The notes under the pieces: generated by a model | What the model was told of the DNA's origin: nothing | Seen by the model: the letters and a program-made list of their open reading frames with translations, nothing else | Databases searched by the model: none | NCBI GenBank assembly: GCA_013791905.1 | Contig: VMSX01000011.1 | Coordinates: forward strand, 124,001-188,000 | DNA length: 64,000 nt | Source of the DNA: Rhodocyclaceae bacterium | Lineage (GTDB): Bacteria > Pseudomonadota > Gammaproteobacteria > Burkholderiales > Rhodocyclaceae | Reading direction: 5' to 3' | Translations under genes and position numbers: made by a program | Shown here: in pieces, positions 26,018 through 34,710 of the stretch | Numbering within the stretch: position 1 is the stretch's first letter | Layout of the letters: each line of letters begins with the position of its first letter

Positions 26018-26716
26018 ATGGCCGCATCCACGTCGTTTCGCATCGCGCCGTCCATCCTGTCAGCCAACTTCGCCAAGCTGGGCGAAGAGGTCGATAACGT
26101 GCTCAAAGCCGGCGCCGATATCGTGCACTTCGACGTAATGGACAACCATTACGTGCCCAACTTGACTATTGGCCCGCTGGTCTGCGAGGCCTTGCGCAAG
26201 CATGGCGTCACCGCACCGATCGACGTGCATCTGATGGTCAAGCCGGTGGACCGCATCATCCCCGATTTCGCCAAGGCCGGTGCCACCTACATCACCTTCC
26301 ACCCGGAGTCCTCCGAGCACGTCGACCGCACCATCGGCCTGATCAAGGAAAACGGCTGCAAGGCCGGCCTGGTCTTCAATCCGGCCACACCGCTGGATGT
26401 GCTCGAATACACGCTCGACAAGCTCGACATGGTGTTGCTGATGTCGGTGAACCCCGGTTTTGGCGGCCAGAAATTCATCCCCTACGTGCTCGACAAGGCA
26501 CGTGCAGTGCGCAAGATGATCAACGATCGCGGCCTCAAGGTAAACATCGAGATCGACGGCGGCGTCGGCCCGGCCAACATCCGCGAAGTGGCAGAGGCCG
26601 GCGTTGACACCTTCGTCGCCGGCTCGGCCATCTTCGGCGCCGGTAAGGACAGCGATCCGCAGCGTTACAACAGCGTCATCGCCGCGATGCGCGCCGAACT
26701 GGCGAAGGTTAAATAA
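26018..26716 (+). CDS. rpe: Ribulose-phosphate 3-epimerase
   Basis: 232 residues. It interconverts ribulose 5-phosphate and xylulose 5-phosphate in the pentose phosphate and Calvin cycles. The motifs [33 protein letters not shown] (metal-binding HxD), [19 protein letters not shown] and [11 protein letters not shown] are all present. AGAGGAG precedes the ATG. A family B element starts 14 bp after the stop and separates it from gph, which it probably still shares a transcript with. The rpe-gph-trpE order is common in betaproteobacteria. Confidence 0.98.
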   Translation: MAASTSFRIAPSILSANFAKLGEEVDNVLKAGADIVHFDVMDNHYVPNLTIGPLVCEALRKHGVTAPIDVHLMVKPVDRIIPDFAKAGATYITFHPESSEHVDRTIGLIKENGCKAGLVFNPATPLDVLEYTLDKLDMVLLMSVNPGFGGQKFIPYVLDKARAVRKMINDRGLKVNIEIDGGVGPANIREVAEAGVDTFVAGSAIFGAGKDSDPQRYNSVIAAMRAELAKVK

Positions 26717-26730
26717 GGCCCGCCCTAAAG

Positions 26731-26874
26731 CCCGCCCCTCCCAGCCTCCCCGCGCGGGGAGGTGACTGTGGCTCGCTGCGCTCGGCTATCACGGGGTGCT
26801 TCGTTACGGGCTGCGGCGCGGATTGCGGCTGGCGCCGCGTGCCGCCCTGCCTTGGGGTGGCCCGGCGGCAAGGC
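26731..26874 (-). repeat. Family B element, copy 3
   Basis: Inverted relative to copies 1 and 2. Core GCCGGGCCACCCCAA (minus strand) with arms GCCTTGCC and GGCAGGGC (one mismatch), then GCACGCGGCGCCAGCCGCAA, the AGCGAG segment and the perfect 18-bp palindrome CCTCCCCGCGCGGGGAGG at 26745-26762. It occupies most of the rpe-gph gap. Confidence 0.78.
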
Positions 26875-26890
26875 TATTGGAGTGTGATTC

Positions 26891-27559
26891 ATGATTTCAG
26901 TCAAAGCTGTTCTGCTTGACCTCGACGGCACGCTGCTCGACACCGTGCTCGACCTGCATGCCGCAGCCAACGGCATGCTGGAAGACCTCGGCCGGCCGCC
27001 GGTTGCTGTCGAGGACATTCGTTCCTATGTCGGGCGCGGCATTCCGAACCTCGTCAAGCGCGTGCTTGCCGGCCAGCTGGAAGCGGCCGACGACCCCACT
27101 CCGCCGCCAGATGAGGCACTCGCCAGCTTCAAGAAGCACTATGCCGACTGCAACGGCCGCGCCGCCAAACCTTTCCCCGGCGTCGTCGATGGACTGAAGG
27201 CACTCAAGGCCATGGGCTTGCCGCTCGGCGTCATCACCAACAAGGCCCAAGCTTTCACCCTGCCCCTGCTCGAACGCACCGGGCTGGCACCCTTCATGAG
27301 CGTGACGGTCAGCGGCGACCAGTTGCCGCGTCCCAAACCCGACCCGATGCCGGTGATCTGGGCCTGTGGCCGGCTCGGCGTCTCACCTGCCGACACCTTG
27401 CTGATCGGTGACTCGGTGCATGACTTCAAGGCCGGCCACGCCGCCGGCTGTCGCGTCTTCCTGGTGCCCTACGGCTACAACGAAGGCCAGGACGTGCAAG
27501 GCCTTGCCGCCGATGCTATAGTCGCGTCCATTCTTGAAGCCGCGCATTTGATTGACTGA
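26891..27559 (+). CDS. gph: Phosphoglycolate phosphatase
   Basis: 222 residues. A HAD-superfamily hydrolase that removes phosphate from 2-phosphoglycolate. Motif I is LLDLDGTLLDT (nucleophile Asp in DLD), motif II is the VITNK segment, motif III is the Lys in RPKPDP, and motif IV is LLIGDSVHDFKAGHAAG. The cap-domain segment around YVGRGIPNLVKRVL agrees with Gph. It lies directly upstream of the trp leader and trpE, so trpE may be read from both a gph-internal promoter and the longer rpe-gph transcript. Confidence 0.95.
   Translation: MISVKAVLLDLDGTLLDTVLDLHAAANGMLEDLGRPPVAVEDIRSYVGRGIPNLVKRVLAGQLEAADDPTPPPDEALASFKKHYADCNGRAAKPFPGVVDGLKALKAMGLPLGVITNKAQAFTLPLLERTGLAPFMSVTVSGDQLPRPKPDPMPVIWACGRLGVSPADTLLIGDSVHDFKAGHAAGCRVFLVPYGYNEGQDVQGLAADAIVASILEAAHLID
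27517..27522 (+). promoter_or_regulatory. Possible -10 box for the trpE leader transcript
   Basis: TATAGT inside the end of gph, about 53 bp before the leader-peptide ATG. The corresponding -35 (GTGCAA) is weak. Confidence 0.3.
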
Positions 27560-27574
27560 GCTGATCCAAAAACA

Positions 27575-27652
27575 ATGAGCAACTCCTCCACGACACTGCA
27601 GCCGGTCCGCCCCAGCGAGGCGGAGGCTTGGCCCTGGCGACCCTGGCACTGA
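27575..27652 (+). CDS. trpL: trpE leader peptide (attenuator)
   Basis: A 25-codon reading frame in the gph-trpE gap ending WPWRPWH then TGA. Three Trp codons within the last seven codons are far above chance and are the hallmark of trp attenuation: stalling at these codons when charged tRNA-Trp is scarce changes folding of the downstream RNA. An internal hairpin (TCCGCC/GGCGGA, 27606-27624) overlaps the peptide. The remaining 89 bp to trpE contains no clear GC stem with T-run, so the terminator form is not identified. The short length explains why gene callers miss it. Confidence 0.8.
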   Translation: MSNSSTTLQPVRPSEAEAWPWRPWH

Positions 27653-27741
27653 TTTTCCGCGCCGAATTTCATCGCCAATGCGCCTGCCTGTTTTCACCAT
27701 GAGCAGCGCACCTTCGTTCAAGTCTTTGTAGTGGAGTTGTC

Positions 27742-29241
27742 ATGAAAGAATCCGAATTTGACCGGTTGGCCCTCGAGGGCTTCAACCGCATTCCCGTTAC
27801 CCTCGAAACCTTCGCCGACCTCGACACCCCCCTGTCGATCTACCTGAAGCTCGCCGAAGGCCCGCATTCCTACCTGCTCGAGTCAGTGCAAGGCGGCGAA
27901 CGTTTCGGCCGCTATTCCTTCATCGGCCTGACCACGCCGACGCGCATCGCCGTCACCGATTCGACCATCCTGCTGCTGACCGGCAACCGCGTCGCCGAAC
28001 GGCGCGAGCATACCAATCCGATATCCTATATCTCTGAGTTCATGGCCCGCTTCAAGGTGCCCGACCTGGTGGGCTTGCCACGTTTCTGCGGTGGTCTGGT
28101 CGGCGTTTTCGGCTACGACACGGTGCGTTACATCGAGCCCAAGCTGGCCAACTCGGACAAACCTGACGCGCTCGGCGTGCCGGACATCCTGCTGCTGCTA
28201 TCGGAAGAAATTGCCATCGTCGACAACTTGTCGGGCAAGCTAACCCTGGTGGTGTATGCCGAGCCCGGTTTCCCGGGGGCCTGGCGGCAGGCGCAGGCGC
28301 GGCTGAAAGAACTGCTCGCCCGGCTCCGCGCCCCGGTGCAATTGCCCGCCGACCAGGTCGCCGTCTCGTCAGCGCCGACTTTTGAATTCCCCGAGGAAGA
28401 CTTCAAGGCCGCCGTGCGCCGCGCCAAGCAATACATCATCGATGGCGACGTCATGCAGGTGGTGCTGTCGCAACGCATGAGCAAGCCTTTCACTGCGAGC
28501 CCGTTGGCGCTGTATCGCGCACTGCGCACCCTCAACCCGTCACCCTACATGTTCTTCTTCGACTTCGGCGATTTTCAGGTGGTCGGCGCCTCGCCGGAAA
28601 TCCTGGTGCGCCTCGAAGGCGAAGGCAGCGGTGAGCAGCACCGCAAACGCATCACCCTGCGCCCCATCGCCGGCACCCGCAAGCGCGGCGCCACGGTCAC
28701 GGAAGATGAAGCGCTGGCGGCGGAACTGCTCGCCGACGAAAAGGAACGCGCCGAACACCTGCAACTGCTCGATCTCGGCCGCAACGATGTCGGCCGCGTC
28801 GCCAAGATCGGCAGCGTCAAGGTCACCGAGCAGTACGCCGTCGAACGCTACTCCCATGTCATGCACATCGTGTCCAACGTCGAAGGCGAACTGAAAGACG
28901 ACGAAGGCCCGGTTTCGGTACTGCGGGCCACCTTCCCCGCCGGCACGGTATCCGGCGCGCCGAAGGTGCGCGCGATGGAAATCATCGACGAATTGGAACC
29001 GACCAAGCGTGGCATTTATGCCGGTAGCGTCGGCTATCTCGGCTTCAACGGCGACATGGATCTGGCCATCGCCATCCGCACCGCCGTCGTCAAGGACGGC
29101 CGCATCTACGTGCAGGCCGGCGCCGGCATCGTTGCCGATTCCGACCCCGACAGCGAATGGCAGGAAACACTGAACAAGGCACGCGCGCAACTCAGGGCGG
29201 CCGAGATGGCCGAGTCCGGGCTCGACACCCGCCTCGGTTGA
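27742..29241 (+). CDS. trpE: Anthranilate synthase component I
   Basis: 499 residues. It makes anthranilate from chorismate with ammonia delivered by TrpG. The N-terminal part carries the Trp-inhibition element (LLESVQGGERFGRYSFIG) and the C-terminal chorismate-binding domain has RPIAGTRKRG, DLGRNDVGRVAK, HIVSNVEGEL, FPAGTVSGAPKVRAMEII and IRTAVVKDG. A family A repeat (28359-28383) encodes VAVSSAPTF in the linker between the two halves without breaking the frame. Here trpE is followed by a family B element and unrelated genes; trpG, trpD and trpC are about 19 kb away, unlike the contiguous order usual in betaproteobacteria. A leader peptide precedes it. Confidence 0.97.
   Translation: MKESEFDRLALEGFNRIPVTLETFADLDTPLSIYLKLAEGPHSYLLESVQGGERFGRYSFIGLTTPTRIAVTDSTILLLTGNRVAERREHTNPISYISEFMARFKVPDLVGLPRFCGGLVGVFGYDTVRYIEPKLANSDKPDALGVPDILLLLSEEIAIVDNLSGKLTLVVYAEPGFPGAWRQAQARLKELLARLRAPVQLPADQVAVSSAPTFEFPEEDFKAAVRRAKQYIIDGDVMQVVLSQRMSKPFTASPLALYRALRTLNPSPYMFFFDFGDFQVVGASPEILVRLEGEGSGEQHRKRITLRPIAGTRKRGATVTEDEALAAELLADEKERAEHLQLLDLGRNDVGRVAKIGSVKVTEQYAVERYSHVMHIVSNVEGELKDDEGPVSVLRATFPAGTVSGAPKVRAMEIIDELEPTKRGIYAGSVGYLGFNGDMDLAIAIRTAVVKDGRIYVQAGAGIVADSDPDSEWQETLNKARAQLRAAEMAESGLDTRLG
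28359..28383 (-). repeat. Family A repeat inside trpE
   Basis: Reads AAAAGTCGGCG then CTGACGAGACGGCG on the minus strand; translated in trpE as AVSSAPTF in a linker. Confidence 0.75.
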
Positions 29242-29273
29242 GGCTGTGTAGTGCGGTTAACGTGAAAAAGGCA

Positions 29274-29416
29274 GCGTTTGCGCCGGGCCGCCCCAAGCAA
29301 ACGCGGCACGCGGCGCCAGCCGCAATCCGCACCTCAGAAAAAACAATGCGCCCCGTGATATTCGAGCGCAGCGAGCAGTAAAGAACCCCCCGCGAGGGGG
29401 GCGAAGGGGGGCGGGC
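29274..29416 (+). repeat. Family B element, copy 4
   Basis: Core GCCGGGCCGCCCCAA (29282-29296) with perfect 8-bp arms GCGTTTGC and GCAAACGC, unlike the CCTTGCC arms of copies 1 and 2; then GGCACGCGGCGCCAGCCGCAA, the AGCGAG segment and CCCCCC-GCGA-GGGGGG. It sits between trpE and the convergent pseudopilin operon and could act as a bidirectional terminator-like structure. Confidence 0.78.
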
Positions 29417-29456
29417 GTCTTTCATGATCGGGGGCGTAGCCTGCGCATCATGAAAG

Positions 29457-29975
29457 CTAGTTCGGGAATAGCGGGGGGAACTGCGGCGTTGCTGCCGGTT
29501 GTTCAGGCATCAACGCAAATACCCACTCATCGTACTGTTCCGCCTTCGCGAAGCCCTCCAGCCCTGCGGGAAAAGCGACGCGCCGGATGGTCGGGGATTT
29601 CTTCAGGCTATGGACGCCAGAGATGCGACCATCGGGAAAACGGACAATGCCCCACTCGGGAGTGCCCGTCAGCGGATCGGGATAGATCCGGCGCAAGTGG
29701 CGACGCACCCCCGGATAACGTGGATCGCGCAACAATTCGGCTAACTCACGTGGCGCCGTCGCCTGGCCTTGCGGTGTCGCATCCGAGTAGCTTTGCAGCG
29801 CCTGGCGGTACTCCAGGCCGATGGCGAGCAGTTCGGCCTCGGCGAGGCGCTGCTGGATGACCACACCACTGCCCAGCGATGCCGTCGCACCCAAAGAAAT
29901 GATCGCCACGATGATCAACAGGCCTATATAAGTAAAACCGCTCTGCCCCTGGCCTGCAGGCTTACCACTGCGCAT
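29457..29975 (-). CDS. Pseudopilin-like protein lacking the +5 glutamate
   Basis: 172 residues from an ATG that overlaps the previous gene by 14 bases. A short basic leader ends in QSG before FTYIGLLIIVAIISLGA, a prepilin-type transmembrane helix. Position +5 after the predicted cleavage is Gly instead of the Glu found in major pilins; in type II secretion the minor pseudopilin GspK also lacks this Glu. The rest (EAELLAIGLEYRQALQSYSDA, DPRYPGVRRHLRRIYPDPLTG) resembles GspG-like soluble domains rather than the large GspK domain. It is the last gene of the fcc/secretion operon. Likely a minor subunit of the pseudopilus. Confidence 0.72.
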   Translation of the reverse strand: MRSGKPAGQGQSGFTYIGLLIIVAIISLGATASLGSGVVIQQRLAEAELLAIGLEYRQALQSYSDATPQGQATAPRELAELLRDPRYPGVRRHLRRIYPDPLTGTPEWGIVRFPDGRISGVHSLKKSPTIRRVAFPAGLEGFAKAEQYDEWVFALMPEQPAATPQFPPLFPN

Positions 29976-30342
29976 AGGGGCGTCCGTTGCGGGCAAGCTT
30001 GGGCGAACGACTGCGGAGATCGGCGACGTTTCCCGCAGTGCCCTGCGGCGGCGCGACCAGCGTCCACGTTGTCGGTTGCTCGGTCAGCGGATCTACCGGT
30101 AGCGCGCGCAGGTAGCGGCGCGCCACAAGCTCTGCCAGCGACTCGGGATAGCGGCCGCGATCGCTATAGAAGTGGTCGATCGCCGCGCGCGTGATGCGCA
30201 GGTTTTCAGCCAGCACGGTCTCTTTCGAGGCGTCGACGCTGTGAAAGTATTTCGGCGCGGCGAGCGACAGCAGCAGGCCGAGGATCGCCATCACGACCAA
30301 TAACTCGATCAGGGTGAAGCCCCGTGACCTCCTGGTCACCAT
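29962..30342 (-). CDS. Type II secretion-type pseudopilin (GspG-like)
   Basis: 126 residues. The N-terminus [28 protein letters not shown] is a textbook type IV prepilin leader with Gly before the cleavage and Glu at +5. The short globular part ([42 protein letters not shown]) matches the GspG major pseudopilin pattern but is shorter. It needs a PilD-type prepilin peptidase, which is not in this window. It overlaps the upstream pseudopilin gene by 7 bases and the downstream one by 14. Confidence 0.82.
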   Translation of the reverse strand: MVTRRSRGFTLIELLVVMAILGLLLSLAAPKYFHSVDASKETVLAENLRITRAAIDHFYSDRGRYPESLAELVARRYLRALPVDPLTEQPTTWTLVAPPQGTAGNVADLRSRSPKLARNGRPYAQW

Positions 30343-30809
30343 CGCCGATACTCGACGCCGTTGAGGCCGACTTTTGTCGAGAGAGAGAAAACGTCATAAA
30401 CATCTTCGCCCTCCTTGGGTTCTGCAGCTTCACTTGCATAGCTGCGCTTGCCCCAGGTTGCCGCAGCATCGAGCGCCGGGTCAGGGTGCATTGGCTCGCG
30501 CGGAATGCGCCGCAAGAAATATATTTTGGCGCGTTTCGCATCGCGCGCATCGACGACGCCATCCACGAGTGTCTGCAGCACGCGCGGATAACCGCTGGCG
30601 CCCGGTGCATGGGTGATGCGTCCTTCGTCGGTGGCGCGCTTGTAGGCATCGAGGGCATCGCGAATTTCACGCAGCCCGCGGCGCAACTCCTGCTCACGGT
30701 CCCGTTGCACCGCGACTTCGGCAAGCGGCAGGGCGATGCCTGCCAGCACGCCGAGAATCGCCAGTACGGCAACGAGTTCGATGAGCGTAAAGCCGCGCGC
30801 CCGGGTCAT
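30336..30809 (-). CDS. Type II secretion-type pseudopilin
   Basis: 157 residues. Prepilin leader [27 protein letters not shown] with Glu at +5, followed by a long helix ([29 protein letters not shown]) and a GspG-like C-terminal part with [23 protein letters not shown] and [12 protein letters not shown]. Probably a second major or minor pseudopilin of the machine encoded upstream. Its ATG overlaps the secretin stop by 4 bases. Confidence 0.82.
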   Translation of the reverse strand: MTRARGFTLIELVAVLAILGVLAGIALPLAEVAVQRDREQELRRGLREIRDALDAYKRATDEGRITHAPGASGYPRVLQTLVDGVVDARDAKRAKIYFLRRIPREPMHPDPALDAAATWGKRSYASEAAEPKEGEDVYDVFSLSTKVGLNGVEYRRW

Positions 30810-32617
30810 CGTGGCTGAACCTCCTGGGGTGGCACGGCCGGCTGGCTCAGCGGTACAACTTCAGTGAAGGCAGCAAGATCCGGCCCTTGGGCGCGCAACG
30901 CGGATTCCGTACCTGAACTGAATTCAGTACGCGCGTTTGTCGGGCGCGTCATGCTGCGCACCATGCGCGGCGTAATCGACAGCATCAATTCGGTCTTCTG
31001 ACCGTCGTCGCTGCGGCTGCCGAACAGACGACCAATCACGGGAAGATCGCCGAGACCCGGCACCTTGTTCGCACTGCTGCGTTCGGAATCGCTGATCAGG
31101 CCGGCGAGCACCTGATTTTCGCCATCCTTGAGACGCAGCACGGTAGAAGCGTTACGCGTGCCGATCTGGTAGGCGAGCGTTCCCGTCTTGGTCTTGACCT
31201 GGTCAACAATGTTGCTGACTTCGAGATTGATGCGAATCGCCACCTCATTGTCGTGATAGATGGTCGGTTGCACCTCAAGCTTGAGGCCAACATCGACGTA
31301 CTGCACCGATTCGGCGATAAAACCTGTCGCCGTCGCGGTCGTGGTGATATTGGGGACGCGGTCGCCGATGAGAATTTTCGCAATTTCGCGGTTGCGGGTG
31401 CGGATGCGCGGGTTGGCGAGCAAATTGATATCGGTCTCGCCTTTTCCGGCAAACAGCGTGAGCGGTGAGATGGTCGCGCCCAGGGTGCGCGAATTGGCGC
31501 CACGAATATCCGCCAGGGTGAGCGCGCCACCCGCCACGGCGGGGAGTGGCGACAGGGACAGAAGATCGGGCCAGCGGATGCCGAGGTCAAGCAAACGGCT
31601 CCGTTTAACCTCGAGGATTTCGACTTCGAGCATCACCTCGGGTTCGGGCAGATCGTGCACGGCGAGGAGTTTTTCGGCCAGCCGAACCGCTTCGGGCGTG
31701 TCGCGCATGACCAGCATGTTCTGCTTTTCATCAATGACGACATCCTTCGCCTTGAGGATCGTGCGCAGCATCGCTGCGATGACCTTGGGTTCGGCATTGG
31801 TCAGGTGGAAGGTCTTGATGGTCAACACCTGGTGATCGCGTGCCTTGGCGGGCGTATTGGGATAGACCAGGATGGTCCCGGCATCGATCACGCGTTGCGC
31901 GAGTTGCTGCGCCATCAGCACCGCATTCAGAACATCCTGCACGGTCGCACGCCGCAGATAAATCGTCGTCGGCTGATCGGCCTTGACGTCCTTGTCGAAC
32001 ACGAAGTTGATTCCTGAGGTGCGCGCCAGCACCTCGAAGATCTGCTTGAGGTTGGCATCCTTGAACTCAATCGACACCGGCTTGGCCAGCGCCGCCAGCA
32101 GCTGCGGATCGGGTGCCGGGGTGGCGAGGCTCGCCTCGATCACCTCGCGTAGTTTGAGCGCCGCCGGATCGGCAGGCGCTTCAGCGAGGATCTCCCGCAA
32201 ACGGGAAAGCGCCGTATCGGCGTCACCGCGCGCCCAGGCCACCTCGGCCTCGCTCTGCCACTGGGCGGTGCGGCGCTCGAGGCGGGCGGCCTCGCCGAAC
32301 CTGCGGGCACGCTCGTTGTTTGGATCGAGGGCCAGCACCCGCGCGATCAGCGCATCAGCGTCGTCACGCCGCCCCGCTGCCGCGGCCTGATCCGCCTGCC
32401 GCAACCACTGGTTAACCAGACGTTCCCGTGTCGCGGCGATGGCGAGACGCACCTCCGCACTGTTGGTATTCTCGCGCAGGGCAGTTTCTAGGCGTGGCAA
32501 CGCCTCTTCGAGGCGGCCCTGGTCGAGCAGCTGACGGCCATCCTGATAGGCACTGTGGGTGGTTGCACAGCCACCGAGCATGATCGTTAATAACAATAGG
32601 ACGACAAGTTGTTTCAT
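30806..32617 (-). CDS. Secretin lipoprotein (GspD/PilQ/MshL-like) with TPR N-terminus
   Basis: 603 residues. A lipobox (TIMLGGC) gives a lipidated outer-membrane protein. Residues of about 20-160 are TPR-like helices; 175-240 an STN/N0-type domain ([20 protein letters not shown]); 260-345 an N1-type domain; and the secretin core follows to about 560, ending in the signature [16 protein letters not shown] and [10 protein letters not shown]. It would form the outer-membrane pore for secreted proteins or a pilus. The TPR-lipoprotein form recalls MshL and Tcp-like secretins more than classical GspD. It overlaps both neighbours by 4 bases. Confidence 0.88.
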   Translation of the reverse strand: MKQLVVLLLLTIMLGGCATTHSAYQDGRQLLDQGRLEEALPRLETALRENTNSAEVRLAIAATRERLVNQWLRQADQAAAAGRRDDADALIARVLALDPNNERARRFGEAARLERRTAQWQSEAEVAWARGDADTALSRLREILAEAPADPAALKLREVIEASLATPAPDPQLLAALAKPVSIEFKDANLKQIFEVLARTSGINFVFDKDVKADQPTTIYLRRATVQDVLNAVLMAQQLAQRVIDAGTILVYPNTPAKARDHQVLTIKTFHLTNAEPKVIAAMLRTILKAKDVVIDEKQNMLVMRDTPEAVRLAEKLLAVHDLPEPEVMLEVEILEVKRSRLLDLGIRWPDLLSLSPLPAVAGGALTLADIRGANSRTLGATISPLTLFAGKGETDINLLANPRIRTRNREIAKILIGDRVPNITTTATATGFIAESVQYVDVGLKLEVQPTIYHDNEVAIRINLEVSNIVDQVKTKTGTLAYQIGTRNASTVLRLKDGENQVLAGLISDSERSSANKVPGLGDLPVIGRLFGSRSDDGQKTELMLSITPRMVRSMTRPTNARTEFSSGTESALRAQGPDLAAFTEVVPLSQPAVPPQEVQPR

Positions 32618-33111
32618 TCTGCGACTTCTCCAATGTCCAGCGTACGGCTGCTCTTGCGGCTGAGGTGTTGCAAGGTCAATGTCGGCGGCTTGATCGTGGT
32701 CACCCGGTAAACATCTTCCAGCGTGTCACCTTCACGCACGATCCAGGTTGTTTCACCGCGCGCGAGAAAGACGGTCCAACCTTCGTCATCGGTAAGTTGC
32801 TTGCCGATGACGCGCCAGGTCAGCGGCGCGATGAAAGTCGGCGCTGGCGGGATGAAATGCCCCGCATGGGGTACGGCGCTCGGTGCGGCGGTTGGCGGCT
32901 CCGCCGGCGCCACGGGCTGCGTTGCCGCGAATGGATCGCCCCGCCCCGGTATATCGGTGCGCGGCTTCAGCGGGGGGATGCCCGGCAAGGCTGCGGGCGC
33001 AAAATTCACGCCGGCCACTCTCGCCGGCTCGGTCGGCGCATCCCCCCATGCCGCAAGCGCGGCAGTCGCAGCCAGCGCCAACAGCAGCAATGAGAGGCGG
33101 CGGGGCTTCAC
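32614..33111 (-). CDS. PilP/GspC-like periplasmic linker protein
   Basis: 165 residues with an N-terminal signal or anchor (LSLLLLALAATAALAAWG). A long Pro/Ala-rich linker leads to a small beta domain (WRVIGKQLTDDEGWTVFLARGETTWIVREGDTLEDVYRVTTI, then LTLQHLS), the layout of PilP, GspC and MshK proteins that connect the inner-membrane assembly to the secretin. The linker residues PPAPTF are encoded by a family A repeat (32834-32852). Position directly before the secretin gene fits this role. Sequence similarity is too low to choose between PilP and GspC by eye. Confidence 0.68.
   Translation of the reverse strand: MKPRRLSLLLLALAATAALAAWGDAPTEPARVAGVNFAPAALPGIPPLKPRTDIPGRGDPFAATQPVAPAEPPTAAPSAVPHAGHFIPPAPTFIAPLTWRVIGKQLTDDEGWTVFLARGETTWIVREGDTLEDVYRVTTIKPPTLTLQHLSRKSSRTLDIGEVAE
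32834..32852 (+). repeat. Family A repeat (partial) inside the PilP-like gene
   Basis: 19 consecutive matches, AAAGTCGGCG then CTGGCGGGA, before diverging; it falls in the Pro-rich linker and is read as PPAPTF. Confidence 0.6.
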
Positions 33112-33617
33112 CTCCCTGGGCCCGCGTCACTCGCGGTGAGGAAGGCCAGCTTGAGCCGCGCCCCGACGCCGTTACCATCCGGGTTGCGCTGGATGGCCAG
33201 ATCCTCGATGGCCAGCGCCGGATGTGCCGCGAGCGCCGCCGCAAGGAAACTGCGGAAATCTGTGTAGTTGCCGCGCAGCGGCATCTGCAAGGTGGCTTTG
33301 CCGAACCGTCCGGCTTCGTTGTTCTCAAAACCGTAGTCGATGCGGCCAAGTTCGAGACCGTAGTTCACGGCCGCCTCGACTACGGCGCGTTGCTGCGCCT
33401 CGAGTTCGTCGGGCGAAATCAGGACGGCACGAAATGCCCGACGATGCATGTCATGTTGGCGGCTGCCGTCGCTTGGCTGCACCACCGCGGGCCCCATGCC
33501 TTTCGGAACGAGATGAACCAATGCGACTATGCAAATGGAAACCAGCAGGGAAACGCCCAATGCCAGCGGCCATCCGTGGCGCCGCAGCAGGAGTTCAAGC
33601 GTGAGGCGAAAATTCAT
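33108..33617 (-). CDS. PilO/GspM-like inner-membrane assembly protein
   Basis: 169 residues with one N-terminal membrane helix (WPLALGVSLLVSICIVALVHLV), then a periplasmic ferredoxin-like part (ISPDELEAQQRAVVEAAVNYGLELGRIDYGF, ATLQMPLRGNYTDFRSFLAAALAAHPALAIEDLAIQR). The bitopic layout, size and gene position are those of PilO or MshJ. It likely forms a heterodimer with the PilN-like neighbour. It overlaps genes on both sides by 4 bases. Confidence 0.7.
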   Translation of the reverse strand: MNFRLTLELLLRRHGWPLALGVSLLVSICIVALVHLVPKGMGPAVVQPSDGSRQHDMHRRAFRAVLISPDELEAQQRAVVEAAVNYGLELGRIDYGFENNEAGRFGKATLQMPLRGNYTDFRSFLAAALAAHPALAIEDLAIQRNPDGNGVGARLKLAFLTASDAGPGR

Positions 33618-34105
33618 GAGCCCTCCGGCAAGCGCATTTCGATGACGAAGTGGGCCGGCCGGGCAACGACTTCCTCGCGCAATTCCTGGCTGACCAGCTT
33701 GACTTCGGCAACCGGCAAAGCGGTACGCAGTATCACGGGCAGCGCTTGCACGGCCCCGGCATCACGCGCCGCGCCGCCCAGGCGCAAGACTGCGCGCGGC
33801 ACATCCGCCTCCAGGCTAGACAAAACTGCAGCGTCGTTTTCGCCAAAGGTATCGGCGAGTGCATCGAGGGTGTCGAGCCAGGGCAGGTTAAGCGTGCGCA
33901 CCGCCGCCTCGATCGCCTGCGTTTCCGCCAGATCCGGCGCGGGCTGGGGTACCCGCTCGGCCATGTGGCTGGCCTCGACAGGGGAAACCAGCAGCCAGGC
34001 AACGCTTGACACTGTGACAAGCAAGGCGCTGGCGCCGCCGGCCACCCAACCCGCCCTGGCTGGCCATGCGCGGCGCGGCGCAAAATTGATGACCAACGGC
34101 GTCAT
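33614..34105 (-). CDS. PilN-like inner-membrane assembly protein
   Basis: 163 residues. A short cytoplasmic N-terminus starting MTPLVINFAPRR recalls the conserved INLLPWR-type segment of PilN that binds PilM. One membrane helix (AGGASALLVTVSSVAWLLVS) is followed by a small periplasmic domain. Assigned by order (PilM-N-O-P) and topology; primary sequence is divergent. Confidence 0.62.
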   Translation of the reverse strand: MTPLVINFAPRRAWPARAGWVAGGASALLVTVSSVAWLLVSPVEASHMAERVPQPAPDLAETQAIEAAVRTLNLPWLDTLDALADTFGENDAAVLSSLEADVPRAVLRLGGAARDAGAVQALPVILRTALPVAEVKLVSQELREEVVARPAHFVIEMRLPEGS

Positions 34106-34710
34106 CGCGCTGCCTCGCGCAGGTCACCAACGACCACCGACTGCAAATCCGCGGCCGCCATTCCCGCCTGGCGGCAATCGCGCTGCAACAGCGTACTCAA
34201 GCTGGTCACATCGTGGTCGAGAGGCGGATGGACGCGGATTTCGCGCCAGTTGCCGTCAGCGATCAAGCCGATGGTCGTGCTCTCGTGCGAGGCGACACAA
34301 AATGCGGCATTCCGCGTCAGGGCAGCGCAGTGATGATTGAAATCACGCACGAATCGTGGCTGTACCCGCCGGACCAGCCAGCCGCGCGCCGTGGCCGCCT
34401 GCGGCAGGTCAACAGCAAACAGTTTCGGAATGGCGCAGGCGAGCCAGTAGTCGGAATGCGGCAGGGGATCGACACGCAATACCCACTGGGCCGGGTCATC
34501 GCCGAAGATCGCGTTAAACCGATCTTCGGCGTACAGGTCGAGTTCGGCGGCACTCGCCAAGCCGACCGGGCGTTGCAAAATCCAGTAGCGGGTCAGTGCG
34601 TCGGAAACCAGGATATCGAGCAAGGCACCTGGCCGGGGTGGATCCTGCAGCGGCTCGGGACCCTGGCGTAAAACGTTCAGCTCGACAGCTTCAGTGTTGA
34701 AGTGTGACAC
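34102..34710 (-). CDS. PilM/GspL-like cytoplasmic assembly protein (divergent)
   Basis: 202 residues, no membrane segment. It lies exactly where pilM or mshI would be, between the ATPase and PilN-like genes, but is shorter than PilM (about 350) and no clear actin-like ATP motifs are visible. Segments such as GLASAAELDLYAEDRFNAIFGDDPAQWVLRVDPLPHSDYWLACAIPK and AFCVASHESTTIGLIADGNWREIRVHPPLDHD resemble the first actin-like subdomains of GspL/PilM. Its start overlaps gspE by 20 bases. Function is inferred mainly from context. Confidence 0.5.
   Translation of the reverse strand: MSHFNTEAVELNVLRQGPEPLQDPPRPGALLDILVSDALTRYWILQRPVGLASAAELDLYAEDRFNAIFGDDPAQWVLRVDPLPHSDYWLACAIPKLFAVDLPQAATARGWLVRRVQPRFVRDFNHHCAALTRNAAFCVASHESTTIGLIADGNWREIRVHPPLDHDVTSLSTLLQRDCRQAGMAAADLQSVVVGDLREAAR

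Noticed and set aside
30355-30380. Possible further family A copy (GGCCGACTTTT) at the end of a pseudopilin gene
   Set aside because: Only about 11 contiguous matches; the encoded [12 protein letters not shown] fits normal pseudopilin C-termini.
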